This document shows positions 45,650 to 56,461 of a stretch of 64,000 nt of DNA, in pieces. A program made the position numbers and the translations under genes. Location: assembly GCF_000143415.4 (NCBI RefSeq), contig NW_003314315.1:1323681-1387680 (forward strand). The letters are read 5' to 3'. The stretch is from Selaginella moellendorffii. Taxonomy: Eukaryota; Streptophyta; Lycopodiopsida; Selaginellales; Selaginellaceae. Below the pieces are notes generated by a model. The model was given only the letters and a program-made list of their open reading frames with translations, was not told the DNA's origin and searched no databases. The stretch's first letter is position 1; each line of letters begins with the position of its first letter.

Positions 45650-45882
45650 TTAGTGGAGATGAGGGGCACTTTTGATTGTCCCTGAGGAGTGCTTGGATTT
45701 AGGATTTTGGTTTAGATCTAGCTTTTGCATTGTCTAGATTTAGCTTTTTCCATTTCCTTCTTTTTGTTCTTTCCTTTCAGGATTTTGGTTTAGATCTAGC
45801 TTTTTGCATTGTCTAGATCTACTATTTCTTTCTAGCTTTTTGTCATTTCTCTTCTTTTGCTCTTTCTTTTTCATTCGTCTCC

Positions 45883-46737
45883 ATGGCAGATCAGCAATCT
45901 CCTCCTTTGACTCTCGAGAAGCAGTTGGTCCAATTGCTTGATGCTATGCGCTTGCAATTGAACAACCAAACTCAATTGATGGCGGCATTCATGGCACGTG
46001 GTCCAACTCCTCCTACTCTTGGTGCCAATCCTCGCGTTCGGCCGGAGTTCTTTTGTGGGAATCCCGAGGATGATGTGTACCATTGGTTCGATCACTTCAT
46101 GGTGATTGCCACATATCATTCTTGGGATGATGCTCAACGTTTACGTGAGTTTCCCACGTGTCTCCAAGGGAGGGCGTTGCAGTGGTACAATGGATTGAGT
46201 GCGGCCACTCGTGAGGATTGGAGTGTTCTTCCGGATGTCTTCAAACGTGCCTTCGGACATGCCGATGATTGTGACGATGCCTTCCAACAATTGCATCATC
46301 TTCGCCAAGGGCCATCTGAGTCGGTGATGCAATTTGGCGTTCGTTTCCGAAGTATTTTGCTTCGTGCGGAGCCTAATATGTCAGAGCGGATCAAGCTAGG
46401 AATGTTGTGGCCAGCACTTCGTCAAGATCTTGTCGGCCTTGTGCATGCACTTGCTCCTGCCACCCTTGACGATGCTCTTTGCTTGGCACAACGTTATGAG
46501 ACGTCGCCTCTTCCACTTCTTGCTGCACGTCCTTCCACTCCACTTTCTATGAGTGATGGTCCTGTTCCCATGGAGGTTGATGCTGCTGCTACTCGAGTCC
46601 AAGGACAAGGACGAGGACGTGGTCGTGGCTGTGATGTTCGTTGTTGGGCGTGTGATGAAGTTGGTCATACTTATCGGCGTTGTCGGCGCTTTCCGGATTG
46701 GCAACCTCCATTTCCTGGGTGGAGACCTTGGCGTTAA
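45883..46737 (+). CDS. Gag of the gypsy element
   Basis: ATG at 45883 to TAA at 46735-46737, 284 codons. It has a retrotransposon gag domain (YHWFDHFMVIATYHSWDDAQ, GRALQWYNGL, FQQLHHLRQGPSESVMQFG) and a CCHC zinc knuckle, CWACDEVGHTYRRC, near the end. Gag forms the capsid-like particle and packages the RNA. The TAA may be a mutated CAA, since the following frame still looks coding for about 20 codons (QRPVGAAAVEG). Confidence 0.9.
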   Translation: MADQQSPPLTLEKQLVQLLDAMRLQLNNQTQLMAAFMARGPTPPTLGANPRVRPEFFCGNPEDDVYHWFDHFMVIATYHSWDDAQRLREFPTCLQGRALQWYNGLSAATREDWSVLPDVFKRAFGHADDCDDAFQQLHHLRQGPSESVMQFGVRFRSILLRAEPNMSERIKLGMLWPALRQDLVGLVHALAPATLDDALCLAQRYETSPLPLLAARPSTPLSMSDGPVPMEVDAAATRVQGQGRGRGRGCDVRCWACDEVGHTYRRCRRFPDWQPPFPGWRPWR

Positions 46738-46958
46738 CAACGTCCCGTTGGTGCTGCTGCAGTGGAAGGTTTGGACACCGAGATGAATCCGGGAAACGAG
46801 GAGTCGCGCGAGTAATGGAGGGACCTTGCGCGAATAAGTCAGTGACTCCTCCATCTTTCTTTCGGGAGTATCATCAAGGGGTTCACTCGGCACTAGTTCA
46901 TCCAGTGTTTACTTTCTAAGCTCATCTTTATAACAAGAGGTCTCCTATTATTCTCTTC

Positions 46959-47204
46959 GTGTTGGTTGATACAGGTTCGAGTTTATCTTCTATTGCTCGA
47001 CCTGTTGCCACACGTTGTTGTCTACACTTGCGTCGTGCGGCGGAACCAGTTTTCATTCTTTATGGCAACGGCCGTACACATGCATGTGCACGGGATGAGG
47101 CAGACCTGGTTGTGCGTGTGGGCGATCTCGAGCTTGAGTTGCAGTCGTTGCGGGTGGTGCCGAGTCAAGCTTTTGACCTCATTCTTGGTATGGATTGGTT
47201 GTAG
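46959..47204 (+). pseudogene. Aspartic protease region of the gypsy element
   Basis: VLVDTGSSLSSIARPVATRC shows the active-site DTG, and DLILGMDWL the second conserved motif, typical of gypsy protease. A TAG at 47202-47204 follows directly. Protease matures the polyprotein. The stretch between gag and protease (46738-46958) has stops and frame changes. Confidence 0.85.
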
Positions 47205-47351
47205 CGCAATCATGCCAAGTGTGACTTTGAGGCTTCTCCCCCTTGTCTCATACTTCCTTATGTTTCCTCCATTCCTCTCACATCCGTACCTCTTCGTCCC
47301 TCTACTTCTACCTCTGCTTCCATTACTTTTGTTCCCCCATTATTTCCTCCT

Positions 47352-48962
47352 GTGTTTCCATTTTGTTCTGCTCTTCTCTTTTCCGATCCCTCCGACGATC
47401 TTTGTGTTGCAGCAGTTGACCGGCTCATGAAGGAGTATTCTGATCTCTTTGACTTTGACCTATCGTCTGGAGCCAAGATTGCTACACGTCATCCGATTCC
47501 AACTGGGGATGCTCGTCCAATCAAGGTTCCTATTCGTTGTCGGTCACTAAAGGAGATCAAGATTTTACGTGCAAATGTTCAGGAGATGTTGGAGAAGGGT
47601 GTTATTCGGAAGTCACGAAGTCCTTGGGCATGTGAACCTCATCTTGTGATGAAGCCTGATGGGAGTATTCGTTTCTACATCGACTATCGTCCGTTAAACG
47701 ACGTAACGATCCCAGATGTGTACCCTCTTCCTCACACTACTGATCTCTTGGATCGTTTGGGGCAAAGTCGTTGGTTCACCAAGCTAGATCTTGCTTCTAG
47801 GTATTGGCAAGTATCGATGGCCGAAGAAGATATTCCTAAGACTGATTTTCGTACACCATTTGGTTTGTATGAGTTCTTGGTGATGCCATTTGGTTTGAAC
47901 AATGCTCCAGCAACTTTTCAATGGATGATGGACGAGGTTCTTTATGATATGCCGGAGGTGACTGCTGACTTCATTGATGATGTCTTGATCCACTCGGAGG
48001 GGACGTGGGAGGAGCACATTCATGATGTTTGTAAAGTGTTGGATTGGCTACGTGACATTGGTTTAAAGCTGAAGCAGTCGAAGTGCGTGTTTGGATCCAA
48101 GGACACAACTTATCTTGGGTACCGTATTTCTCGTGAGGGTTTGCAAGTTGATTCTGACAAACTTGTGGCTGTTCTAAAGTTCCCTACTCCGAAGTGTGTG
48201 AATGATGTGCAGTGCTTCTTGGGCAAGGTGCAGTATCTCGGGCATTTTGTAGATCATCTTTCTGATTGCACTGCACCATTGCGAGCGTTGCTGAAGTCAT
48301 TAATATCATCTTTCATCTGGTCTCCGGATTGTGAGCGGGCGTTTGGGGATCTCAAAAAGTTATTGACAACTCCTCCGGTTTTGGCATATCCTAACTACAC
48401 TCGACCTTTTATTTTGCGCGTGGATGCTTCTGACATTGGTCTTGGAGGTGTGTTAATGCAAGAGAGCTCGAGTGTGCCTGGTCAGCGCCATCCCATTGCA
48501 TATATAAGCCGTACATTACAACCAGCGGAGATGAACTACTCCACGACAGAGAAGGAGTGTTTAGCAGCAGTTTGGGGTTTCGAGAAACTTCATGTATATT
48601 TACATGGTTCTCGGACGTTACTTGAAGGTGACCATGCTGCTGTTACTTCGTTATTAAAGCGAAAGAACCTGGTTGGTCATACTGCTCGGTGGGCTTTGAA
48701 GCTTCAGATATATAATTTTGATGTTGTTCACCACCCAGGGAGTTCTATGGCTGATGCTGATGCCCTTTCTCGAGCTCCTCTTCCTTCTTCATTCTCTTCT
48801 CATGTTTCTGACAAGCCTGTTGTTTCAGCATCTGTGGATTTTCTAGACGAGGATTCTGTGCCGTCGGCGGTTGCTATACTTGACGTTCAGTGTCCACAAG
48901 GTGTAGAGCAAGATCTACTTTTGCTTGATGGGGTTCGTGAGGCTCAAAAGATTGAGCCATAG
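47352..48962 (+). CDS. Reverse transcriptase-RNase H of the gypsy element
   Basis: About 536 open codons. RT motifs: HLVMKPDGSIRFYIDYRPLN, KLDLASRYWQVSM, MPFGLNNAPATFQWMMDEVL, active site FIDDVLIHS. RNase H motifs: FILRVDASDIGLGGVLMQES and YSTTEKECLAAVWGFEKLHV, with ALSRAPL at the end of the domain. The open frame starts without a clear initiator because it is part of a polyprotein. It ends at TAG 48960-48962, probably a mutated CAG, since coding sequence continues in frame into integrase. Confidence 0.92.
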   Translation: MFPFCSALLFSDPSDDLCVAAVDRLMKEYSDLFDFDLSSGAKIATRHPIPTGDARPIKVPIRCRSLKEIKILRANVQEMLEKGVIRKSRSPWACEPHLVMKPDGSIRFYIDYRPLNDVTIPDVYPLPHTTDLLDRLGQSRWFTKLDLASRYWQVSMAEEDIPKTDFRTPFGLYEFLVMPFGLNNAPATFQWMMDEVLYDMPEVTADFIDDVLIHSEGTWEEHIHDVCKVLDWLRDIGLKLKQSKCVFGSKDTTYLGYRISREGLQVDSDKLVAVLKFPTPKCVNDVQCFLGKVQYLGHFVDHLSDCTAPLRALLKSLISSFIWSPDCERAFGDLKKLLTTPPVLAYPNYTRPFILRVDASDIGLGGVLMQESSSVPGQRHPIAYISRTLQPAEMNYSTTEKECLAAVWGFEKLHVYLHGSRTLLEGDHAAVTSLLKRKNLVGHTARWALKLQIYNFDVVHHPGSSMADADALSRAPLPSSFSSHVSDKPVVSASVDFLDEDSVPSAVAILDVQCPQGVEQDLLLLDGVREAQKIEP

Positions 48963-49013
48963 ATTCGAAGGCTTCGAGATGGGTTTCAGAATCCTGCATC
49001 ACTTGCTGATGAC

Positions 49014-50276
49014 TTGCCTTTCCGGCATTTATATTCTCAATATCATTTTGAAGGTGGCCTTATTTATATTGTAGGGACAGATCCTGATGATCATTTACGG
49101 CTGGTGGTGCCTTCTATCTTTATTCTGCGGTTTCTCCATGCCTACCATGATTCTCCTGTTCTAGGTGGGCATATGGGACATCGTCATGTAATCGAGAAGC
49201 TACGCAGGTCTTTCTATTGGCCGGAGATGTGACGTGATATTATCCAGTATGTGCGTAGCTGCGTTTGGTGCCAAGCTCGTAATACTCCCCCTCGGACTGC
49301 AGAAGGACGGTTGGAGTCAATTGTAGTTTCCCGTCCATTTGAATTGGTGGCGTTTGATCTTATGGGGCCTTTTCCACGGTCAACTACTGGTAATGAGTAT
49401 GTTATTATTGCTTCTGACTATTTGACTCGTTGGGTGGAAGTTGGTGCTCTTGCTAGTGCCTCTGCAACTGCTGTTGGATACTTCCTCCTCAATCGAGTGG
49501 TGTTCCAACATTCTTGTCTAGAGCGGATTCTTTCGGATAATGGTCCCGCTTTTATGGCTGAAGCGTTTCATGTTTTGACGTCTCGGTTGGGGATTCGCCA
49601 CACTTTCACGAGTGCTTATCATCCACAATCAGACGGTCTAATGGAACGGCTCGTTCGGACGTTCAAGGGGATGATTGCGAAGTATGTGAACTTTCAGCAT
49701 TCGGATTGGGATGGTTATTTGCCATCTCTTCGATATGTATATGTCATTAGGGTGCAAAGTTCTGTTGCTTCACCATATAAACTGCTATATGGTCATGATC
49801 CAATATTACCAACGGAGTTGGGTTTACCTTTGCGATTGCCACGAGCTGCGGATGCTAGGTCATGGGATCAATATTTGACAAGCATTCTTCCACTTGTCCG
49901 AGCGGAGTCTGCCGAACACTTAGGCTGCGTACAAGTGGGACAACAACGGCGCTACAACTCCCGTCATCGTCCACCTGCGGAGTACAAAGTGGATGATTTG
50001 GTGTTAGTCCGTTTTCCCCATTTTATGGTACATGGTTTATCTAAGGGGCTCCTTGCACAATGGAAAGGACCGTATCAGGTGTTGCGGCAAGTTGAACCAC
50101 AAGTTTATGAGGTTCGGCATGACGTTCAGCAGGCCGATCCTCCAAAGATTGTGCATGTGCAGCGGTTGAAATGCTTCATACAAAGGGATCAGGAGCAATT
50201 AATACCATCTACAGATCCATCGATGCCTCCTCCTAATGTTCCTCCAGATCCCGGCCCGTTTACAAGAGAACCTTGA
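49014..50276 (+). CDS. Integrase of the gypsy element
   Basis: Zinc finger: HDSPVLGGHMGHRHVIEKLR, then after a TGA at 49230-49232 the CVWCQ pair. Catalytic core: VAFDLMGPFPRSTTGNEYV (first D), ILSDNGPAF (second D), HPQSDGLMERLVRTFKGMIA (E). A C-terminal basic domain follows (WKGPYQVLRQVEPQVYEVRH). Integrase inserts the cDNA into host DNA. No chromodomain signature is obvious. The single TGA lies in the frame expected to read CGA. Confidence 0.9.
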
Positions 50277-50308
50277 TGGTCTTCCATTATCCTGAGAAGG
50301 GGGGATGA

Positions 50309-50483
50309 TGTGAGGGCCAAGTGTATGGCTACGATGCCGTATATTAATATTAGCATAGTGGGATTTTGGTAGCCGTCGGATTAGTTTTAATCCAGACCAC
50401 TCGCTCCTGTATATAAGCTAGGGTTTTTGGGCTAATTGAGATGCACATTTCTGTATTCCCTTTCCATATTCCAAGCACTCACA
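50309..50483 (+). repeat. 3' LTR (175 bp)
   Basis: Pairs with 45475-45649; followed by ATAC, the apparent target duplication. Confidence 0.93.
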
Positions 50484-51518
50484 ATACTATTATACATAAT
50501 GATTTTATTTATATATATATATATATATCTATGTGTGTGTAAAAAAAATATAAATGCAATAGAAGATAATGCAGTTCTGTTAGATATATTAATGTATCTA
50601 AATAAATTACCTTCTATGATACTTTGGACTTCCACAATAATAAAAATATGCAAAATTTCATTATCCACAGAACTGCTAGCATTAGTTTTAACCTTAAAAC
50701 CCATTTACACTTGATAGCTTTTTGTTCTGAAGGAAGTGGAACTAGTTATCAAGCACCTTTTATAAGCACAATGTTATAAATGGGCAATGTCTAAACTCCT
50801 TCCAAGGTAAATGCCACACTCGTCCCCCATCGAAGCACCTGGAAAACATACACAATTTAGTTTGGATGATCAGAGAATCACAGCATACCTCAATATAATT
50901 CTTGTAGTTGCATTTTCTGTCTGGGTTCGTTATAGGAGCGTGAGGATTGTGAAATGCACATGTACTTGTGTCTTCCAACCTATTTGAACCAGAAATTTTT
51001 GGTATATTCTTGAGCCAAGGGGGCTGGCGTGCATGGATTTTCCAGCATTGTTGAGAACAAGAATTTGATGACCAACAAACACCCCAGGGTTTACAACATA
51101 CACACATCTCTCATACACTAGAAAAACATATACACTTCCTTGATCAATCACAGCATGAAAGAGTTCGACTATCTATATAGCCACAACATTTATGTAATTT
51201 TTATTTAAAATACTTTTTTCATTCATTATTTTAAGCTTATATACATATTTTTATATACATATTTGGATAGAACTTTAACTCCATAATATTTATAAGTATA
51301 AGCTCTATTATTTTATTAGCTTTCACCTAATAATCTATTGATCTGACGGCTGTCGTTGGTTGAACGGTGACGATTGTTTCAAAAGACCTAATGTTAGGGT
51401 TTTTACGGGTTAAGTTCAAGCTATGGACGCCTCTTCATCTAGAAAGCGTGGGCGAGAGCCGGATGAAGAGAGAGAGCAGAAGAAGAAAAAGTGACTTAAA
51501 GCAGGTGAGATTATTGAT
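50484..51518. other. AT-rich intergenic DNA before the Crinkler-type gene
   Basis: No gene recognised. - strand frames at 50760-51160 give peptide pieces (GVFVGHQILVLNNAGKS) of no known family, perhaps a decayed gene. At 51423 an ATG opens a short, basic, possible nuclear-localisation leader (SSRKRGREPDEEREQKKKK) in the same frame as the gene below, but it ends in TGA at 51492-51494. Confidence 0.4.
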
Positions 51519-54428
51519 GTGAAACTTCGTCTGCAGAGGGCACTTACGGAAATTGTAGACCTTGAATGCAAATTGTGGGAGGAAGCCGGGGAGGAAGCCG
51601 GGGAGGATGCCGAACTAAAGGAGAAGATAGCCTCAGAGAAAGCGCGGGTGAGTCAACTCCAGGAGGATATGTCGAAACTGGAACGCGAGTTCTCTGAAAT
51701 CGTCCAGCCGCCACCTGAATACTCGAAAAGAGTGGAGGGTATTGCCGAATCAGCATTTGCGCAGGAGTACCAAAGAGTTGGGGGATTAGACAACGTGGAG
51801 TCATTGCGTGAGAAGCTGGAAGAAACAGGAGAGAAGTGGAAGACGAAGAAAGCCCTGATAGCACCTGTTGTCACGTTAGTTCAGTCGAGTGGCTGGGGAA
51901 AGTCGAGGACTACCTGCGAGCTTGCGAATTTAGGTGTGTTCGTCATCTACTGCTCATTCGCTTCATCTGGCACCGCGTACCCTCCAAGGTCTGCCTTTGC
52001 GGACTTCTTCTACACAAACGCCGTCAAATTGCTCAGCTCGGGTTCTACGCTTTTGTCGCAGAGCAGGTTCATGCTCTTCTGCATTGACTACTTTGTGTCA
52101 TGCATCGAGGCTCTTCTGCATCTGACTTCCGGGGAGGACCCCATGGATGCCAAGAAGTTCTTGAACGATCTCATGGTTGGGAAGAACTTTTGGGACGTGG
52201 TACAGGCGAAGATGGAGATAGGAAATGCAGCCCGGGAGGAGTTTGCTAATCGCCTTGACGTCGACATGAAAGAGAAGCCTGGCGAGAAAACCAATATCTG
52301 GGGCATCTGGGAAAGTAAGGCGTTTAAGAAGTACAACACGCTTGAAGGTCTACTGTCGAATGTTCCAGCTCCTGCCAAAGGAAAACTGAAGGTCCTGTTT
52401 GTCATGGAGGAAGCCCGATGGTTTACTTTGCATGCTGATCCGACAACTCTTGCTGCATTTGTTCCTGCAAGGAGGGCTTCCAGGGTGTTGCCTGAAGATG
52501 GAAGTGTGTCGCTGATGTTCACCGACACAAACGGGAGGTTAAACAATTTTGTGCCGCCCAATAAGGCAGATAGTAGCGATCGAGTGGCTGCAGTGGGAAA
52601 GCTAGTTGCACATCCAGCGTACTGCTTTTTCTTGGCAGACTTGCCATCGGACGAACAAACAGGTGGCCTTCTGCTTGCTCAAGTTGAAGATCTGGGTCGT
52701 CTTTGCGGCTATGGTCGGCCACTGTGGCAAGCATTGGTGAAGGCTTCCGCAAGTGCAGGTGACGTGCTGCTTTTGGCTGTAGATAAGCTCCTGGGTGGCA
52801 CTGGTTCGTTCAACAAGTGTATGCTTGAAAGCGGAGGTCTATCACATGAGGCTTGTCTGGCTACACTGGGCTGCAGAGTATGCATCGACATCAATCCGCA
52901 TGCCACAATTATCACTGATATGGTTGCAAGTCACCTACTTAGCGTGATGTCCATTTCTGATGACCGGACTCTTGTTTGGACGCATTGGGCTACGGAGCCA
53001 CTGGTTGCAGCGGCTGCAGCACAGGTTTTGCGTGCACAAGGGAAGGTTGGGACAGGGTGGAAGGAGTGCTTGGAGGCACTTGTAACTGGGATGAAGCGTG
53101 GATGGGTTGATCGAGGTTACAGGGGCGAGTTGGTTGCACGGGTGCTGCTACTTCTTGCACTGGACAGTCTAGACAGAGATTCATGGAAGTGCTTTACTTT
53201 TGACGAGCTTTGCCGTGGCTTAAGTGGGAAGTCGCTGTCCGAGCTTATTAGAGAAGGTGAGCAGAATTCAGCATCTCCGATCCCCAAAGCTCCAGGTGGT
53301 GGAGGAGAAGCGCAGGTCGAAGTAAACATGCCACCACCTCCAGCCTCGGCTTTGAAGCGTGGAAGCAGGGTTAAAGTAAACAAAAAAATTCCGGGTCAAC
53401 CGCAGGTGGCTTCAGCGTCCCTGTCCAAAGCGGTCAGAGTAAAGATGCCGCCACCTGAGGTGAAGTTGCCATCTCCAACGCTGACGGCCTCGAAAGCTCC
53501 AGGTGGAAGTACGCACAATGCTGAAGGTGAAGGGGAAACAAAACAAGCAGGTGGCTCTATAGATGGAAGTGGTAAAGAAGAAATCCACAGAAACATGGGT
53601 GAAGCCAAGTTTTTTTGCTTGCTATTCAGGAAAACCGACTTCCGACTGCAGGAGCTCACCGCAAAAGATTTGCTTGAATTTGGAAAGGCTGGCGTAGGAA
53701 TCATTTGCTGTGAAAATGAATGGGGCATAGACATCGTCATCGTTGGGTTCTTTGGTGACACGTTTAGCCTGGAGACGATGACACTCATTTTGGTGCAGGT
53801 GAAACACAGAGAGAAACATGATGTTGATTTAGCATGTGCTAAATGCTCTCCGGAGTTTTCTCGGATGTTCAGTAGCAGTGCAGGGCCTCAAGGTTGGACT
53901 GGGTTGAAGGTGCCATACGCCAGTCTGGTTTTGAATGTGGCCCATGTGCCTTCCAGCAGTGTTCGTTACAGAACTAGGAAACTTGTCACAGAAGCATTGC
54001 TGAAGAAGACGCCTGCACATCATTCCATGGCAATGGCTCTCCATGACGCTCATCCGGAATGCAAAGGCCTTCAGGAATGGACAAAAGGCTATGATGGGGA
54101 TAGATTACACCCGGTATTCAAGTCATGGGAACGGTATTTTGCTTCAGATGATCGTCTCCAACACATTGTGGTCATTGAAGGTACGTTTGTGCTGTTTCAT
54201 TTTCAATCACTTGATGTTATCTTTTGCACTCCAGGTTTGGATGCATTCTCATCCAAGGACGAAGTGAAAGACCTGGTCGACATCTCTCTGGATTCTACTG
54301 CAGACATGAGGAAACTAGAACAATTTCAGAAGATGTATGCACATAGAATGTTCGGATGGGTTAAGAACACGGCAATGCACAAGTGTTTGGAGCCAAAGCT
54401 CAGTGTGAAAAAGAGTAAGGAAAACTGA
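51519..54428 (+). CDS. Crinkler-type protein: P-loop NTPase fused to PD-(D/E)XK nuclease
   Basis: One long frame with a 54-bp intron (54181-54234, GTACGT...CCAG) encodes about 951 residues. A coiled-coil-like N-terminus (1-110) precedes a Walker A loop, LVQSSGWGKSRTT (about 120-132). The SSGxGKSR form followed by VIYCSFASSGTAYPPRSAFA is typical of NTPases in Crinkler (CRN)-type proteins. A Pro/Lys-rich linker (about 595-690) follows. The C-terminal part has EWGIDIVIVGF and LILVQVKHREKHD (about 733-765), a PD-(D/E)XK pattern of D then QxK. From established knowledge, such NTPase-nuclease fusions occur in oomycete and fungal effectors and in transposon-linked families. No ATG opens the frame; the first internal ATG is 51669, or an upstream start at 51423 blocked by TGA. 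Function in this plant is unknown. Confidence 0.72.
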   Translation: MKLRLQRALTEIVDLECKLWEEAGEEAGEDAELKEKIASEKARVSQLQEDMSKLEREFSEIVQPPPEYSKRVEGIAESAFAQEYQRVGGLDNVESLREKLEETGEKWKTKKALIAPVVTLVQSSGWGKSRTTCELANLGVFVIYCSFASSGTAYPPRSAFADFFYTNAVKLLSSGSTLLSQSRFMLFCIDYFVSCIEALLHLTSGEDPMDAKKFLNDLMVGKNFWDVVQAKMEIGNAAREEFANRLDVDMKEKPGEKTNIWGIWESKAFKKYNTLEGLLSNVPAPAKGKLKVLFVMEEARWFTLHADPTTLAAFVPARRASRVLPEDGSVSLMFTDTNGRLNNFVPPNKADSSDRVAAVGKLVAHPAYCFFLADLPSDEQTGGLLLAQVEDLGRLCGYGRPLWQALVKASASAGDVLLLAVDKLLGGTGSFNKCMLESGGLSHEACLATLGCRVCIDINPHATIITDMVASHLLSVMSISDDRTLVWTHWATEPLVAAAAAQVLRAQGKVGTGWKECLEALVTGMKRGWVDRGYRGELVARVLLLLALDSLDRDSWKCFTFDELCRGLSGKSLSELIREGEQNSASPIPKAPGGGGEAQVEVNMPPPPASALKRGSRVKVNKKIPGQPQVASASLSKAVRVKMPPPEVKLPSPTLTASKAPGGSTHNAEGEGETKQAGGSIDGSGKEEIHRNMGEAKFFCLLFRKTDFRLQELTAKDLLEFGKAGVGIICCENEWGIDIVIVGFFGDTFSLETMTLILVQVKHREKHDVDLACAKCSPEFSRMFSSSAGPQGWTGLKVPYASLVLNVAHVPSSSVRYRTRKLVTEALLKKTPAHHSMAMALHDAHPECKGLQEWTKGYDGDRLHPVFKSWERYFASDDRLQHIVVIEGTFVLFHFQSLDVIFCTPGLDAFSSKDEVKDLVDISLDSTADMRKLEQFQKMYAHRMFGWVKNTAMHKCLEPKLSVKKSKEN

Positions 54429-55249
54429 GAATTTTTTTGAGAAATAATCTGAAATTTTTTCTCCATTATGGAATTATCTTAGGTGGTGAGATTTAAGATT
54501 CTAGAATCAAGAGCAAGTGCCAAAACTGAAAGATTCCTTCTCTATTTTTTTGCATGTGGTATGTAGTATTATTCAGGTTTCTGATGGTTTATGTTATAAT
54601 GGTAAAACAAATAATGATAATTGATTAAAACTTTTACAATTTTATTTATAAAATATTAATTATATTCTAAAATGTGCATTAAAAGTTTTAGGCAAAGCTT
54701 TGGTAGAATATCATTCCAACACTTAGATGTAAAATACTATAGATAATATACTCACAATCTTAAAGAAAATTGGGTTTAAGAATTAATTTTTGACATTGCT
54801 AATAATGAAAGCTATAAAGGAAAGGGTATTGAAGTTGATACTAATACAAATAATTGTTATATAAATGAGTGGTGAGCTATGTGTGGTGATGTGGTTGCAA
54901 CTAAAGTATCATCAAAGTTTATCATTGCGTCCAATTAGAGTTGTTATTATATTAATATATTATGAATTTAATTTATGTAACATTGTATTTTAACCGTAAC
55001 ACTAGAAAAATATAATTATTAAACAATTAAAAAAAACTTTAGTGACTATTATAAATTACAACTGCACTCAATTAGTTTAATTTTATTAATTATATTATCT
55101 AAAACACACATACCTAGCTAATTAATTAGGCCTAAATAAAGGAATATTCAAGCTTTATTCCTATTATACAGCAAATAATTATCTATCATAATAAGGAGGA
55201 GTTGGGCTGCCGGATCCAGCAAATCGCAACTGTCTGATAATTTCTTTAA
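54429..55249. other. AT-rich intergenic DNA
   Basis: No gene on either strand; strongly AT-rich with TATA/ATTA strings. Confidence 0.5.
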
Positions 55250-56461
55250 CCACGTGTTAGCGAATAATCGCGCTAATGTTTGCTGCCGGCCAATGGGAGG
55301 CAGCCAATCTGCATGGGGCGGAAGAAGAAAATGCAGTGACTCGTGCCACATGCAAAGTGTTGACCGTGACTGCGCCTGTTGTCCGGGCATCGAGATTGCT
55401 CAAGCAGCAGTAGCAGCTTATCTGGCGACTGGAGTAAGATCGATCATCCTCCTGGTGGTGGAGCAAGGTGTCACAGCATCCGGACGCACCACTCAACTGG
55501 AACATGGTGTTCATTGGCCATAGCAACAGGATCTTCGGCGTGGAGATGTTTAAGATCTTTGGGCAGGTGCTGGATTTCGTGACAATATGCCAGTTCAAAA
55601 GAGTTCTAGATGTGGTGACCAGGTATCTTTCTCTCATTTTCTTTTTATCCATTTTTGCGATGAATGCAAGGGCATTTTGTGCTCCTCCAGGTACTAGGCT
55701 CACCCAGCAGCAGCATTGCTCGAGCAAGAGGGCTGTAGAAAGATTGGGGATTAAGCAGCCAGAGAAAAACTATAAGCAGGTTATACTTCTCAAGATTGTC
55801 TCCGAAGATCACTAGGAGTTTTTCAGGAAGCAATGCTGGTAATTTTATTCTTCTCTTTTGTCCTTCAAGAAAGACAAGTGTTTTTCTCTCTCTCTAGATT
55901 GGAGCTTGCTCAATGCATTTCAGATCCTTCATGCTTGCAAACTTGTAATGATCAACCTAACGAGACTGAGTGCTAGGTAAGTCTTGAGATTTTGTGTAAA
56001 ACTTCTTTTGGATCGATCGATCATTGTGATTCACGAATACTTTCAGATACAATGTGGAGACATTTTCGAGAACAAGGTGGTGGATGAATTCAATGATTGT
56101 GTGGTGAGCCACAAAAGCTGCATCCCACAGAAGAAAGACGAGGGGCATTTCCCAGTCCCACCACCCTCGGGCTCACAGCACAAGCGGGTGAGCTAGGATT
56201 GCGCATCCAACCAGAGAATGGGGTGCTGATGGAGGGAGTGCTGATGTTTGCTGCATTGAACGACAAGCCAAGCTGCGTGGGGCAGGAGAGGAAGGCACTG
56301 CAACATATGTTGCATGCAAAGTGTTGACCATGATTACACCTGTCGTCTGTCTTGTCGAGCGAAAAAGCTATTGCAAGTTTTGCAATGACATGGCAAAAAT
56401 TAAGTAGGGCTTTGGGCCAACAGCTGTGATTAACCCAAAGTTAATCAATTGCCTCATTCAG
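55250..56461. other. Unassigned region upstream of the helicase fragment, with a diverged direct repeat
   Basis: Short coding-like pieces (WNMVFIGHSNRIFGVEMFKI near 55497) have no family I recognise. A stretch at about 55306-55390 recurs in diverged form at about 56276-56360; both contain CATGCAAAGTGTTGACC. It may hold scrambled upstream exons of the helicase gene or a duplicated local segment. Confidence 0.35.

Larger units (their letters stand above)
45475..50483 (+). mobile_element. Ty3/gypsy retrotransposon with 175-bp LTRs, complete structure
   Basis: LTRs 45475-45649 and 50309-50483 begin TGTGAGGG and end CACTCACA. By eye they differ at 8 of 175 positions, 7 of them transitions. The flanks repeat ATAC (45471-45474 and 50484-50487). 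Gene order is gag, protease, RT, RNase H, integrase, as in Ty3/gypsy. A purine tract (GAGAAGGGGGGATGA, 50294-50308) precedes the 3' LTR. The sequence after the 5' LTR (TTAGTGGAGATGAGG) is not complementary to initiator Met-tRNA, so the primer is unknown. Several stops break the coding frame. It is a different family from the element at 23571-40824. Confidence 0.93.

Noticed and set aside
51492-51505. A 14-bp intron joining the basic leader to the Crinkler-type frame
   Set aside because: Far too short to be spliced. The TGA is more likely a mutation, or the true start is downstream.
55250-56330. Upstream exons of the DEAD-box gene
   Set aside because: I could not find the GKT nucleotide-binding motif or other helicase patterns here, so the region is left unassigned.
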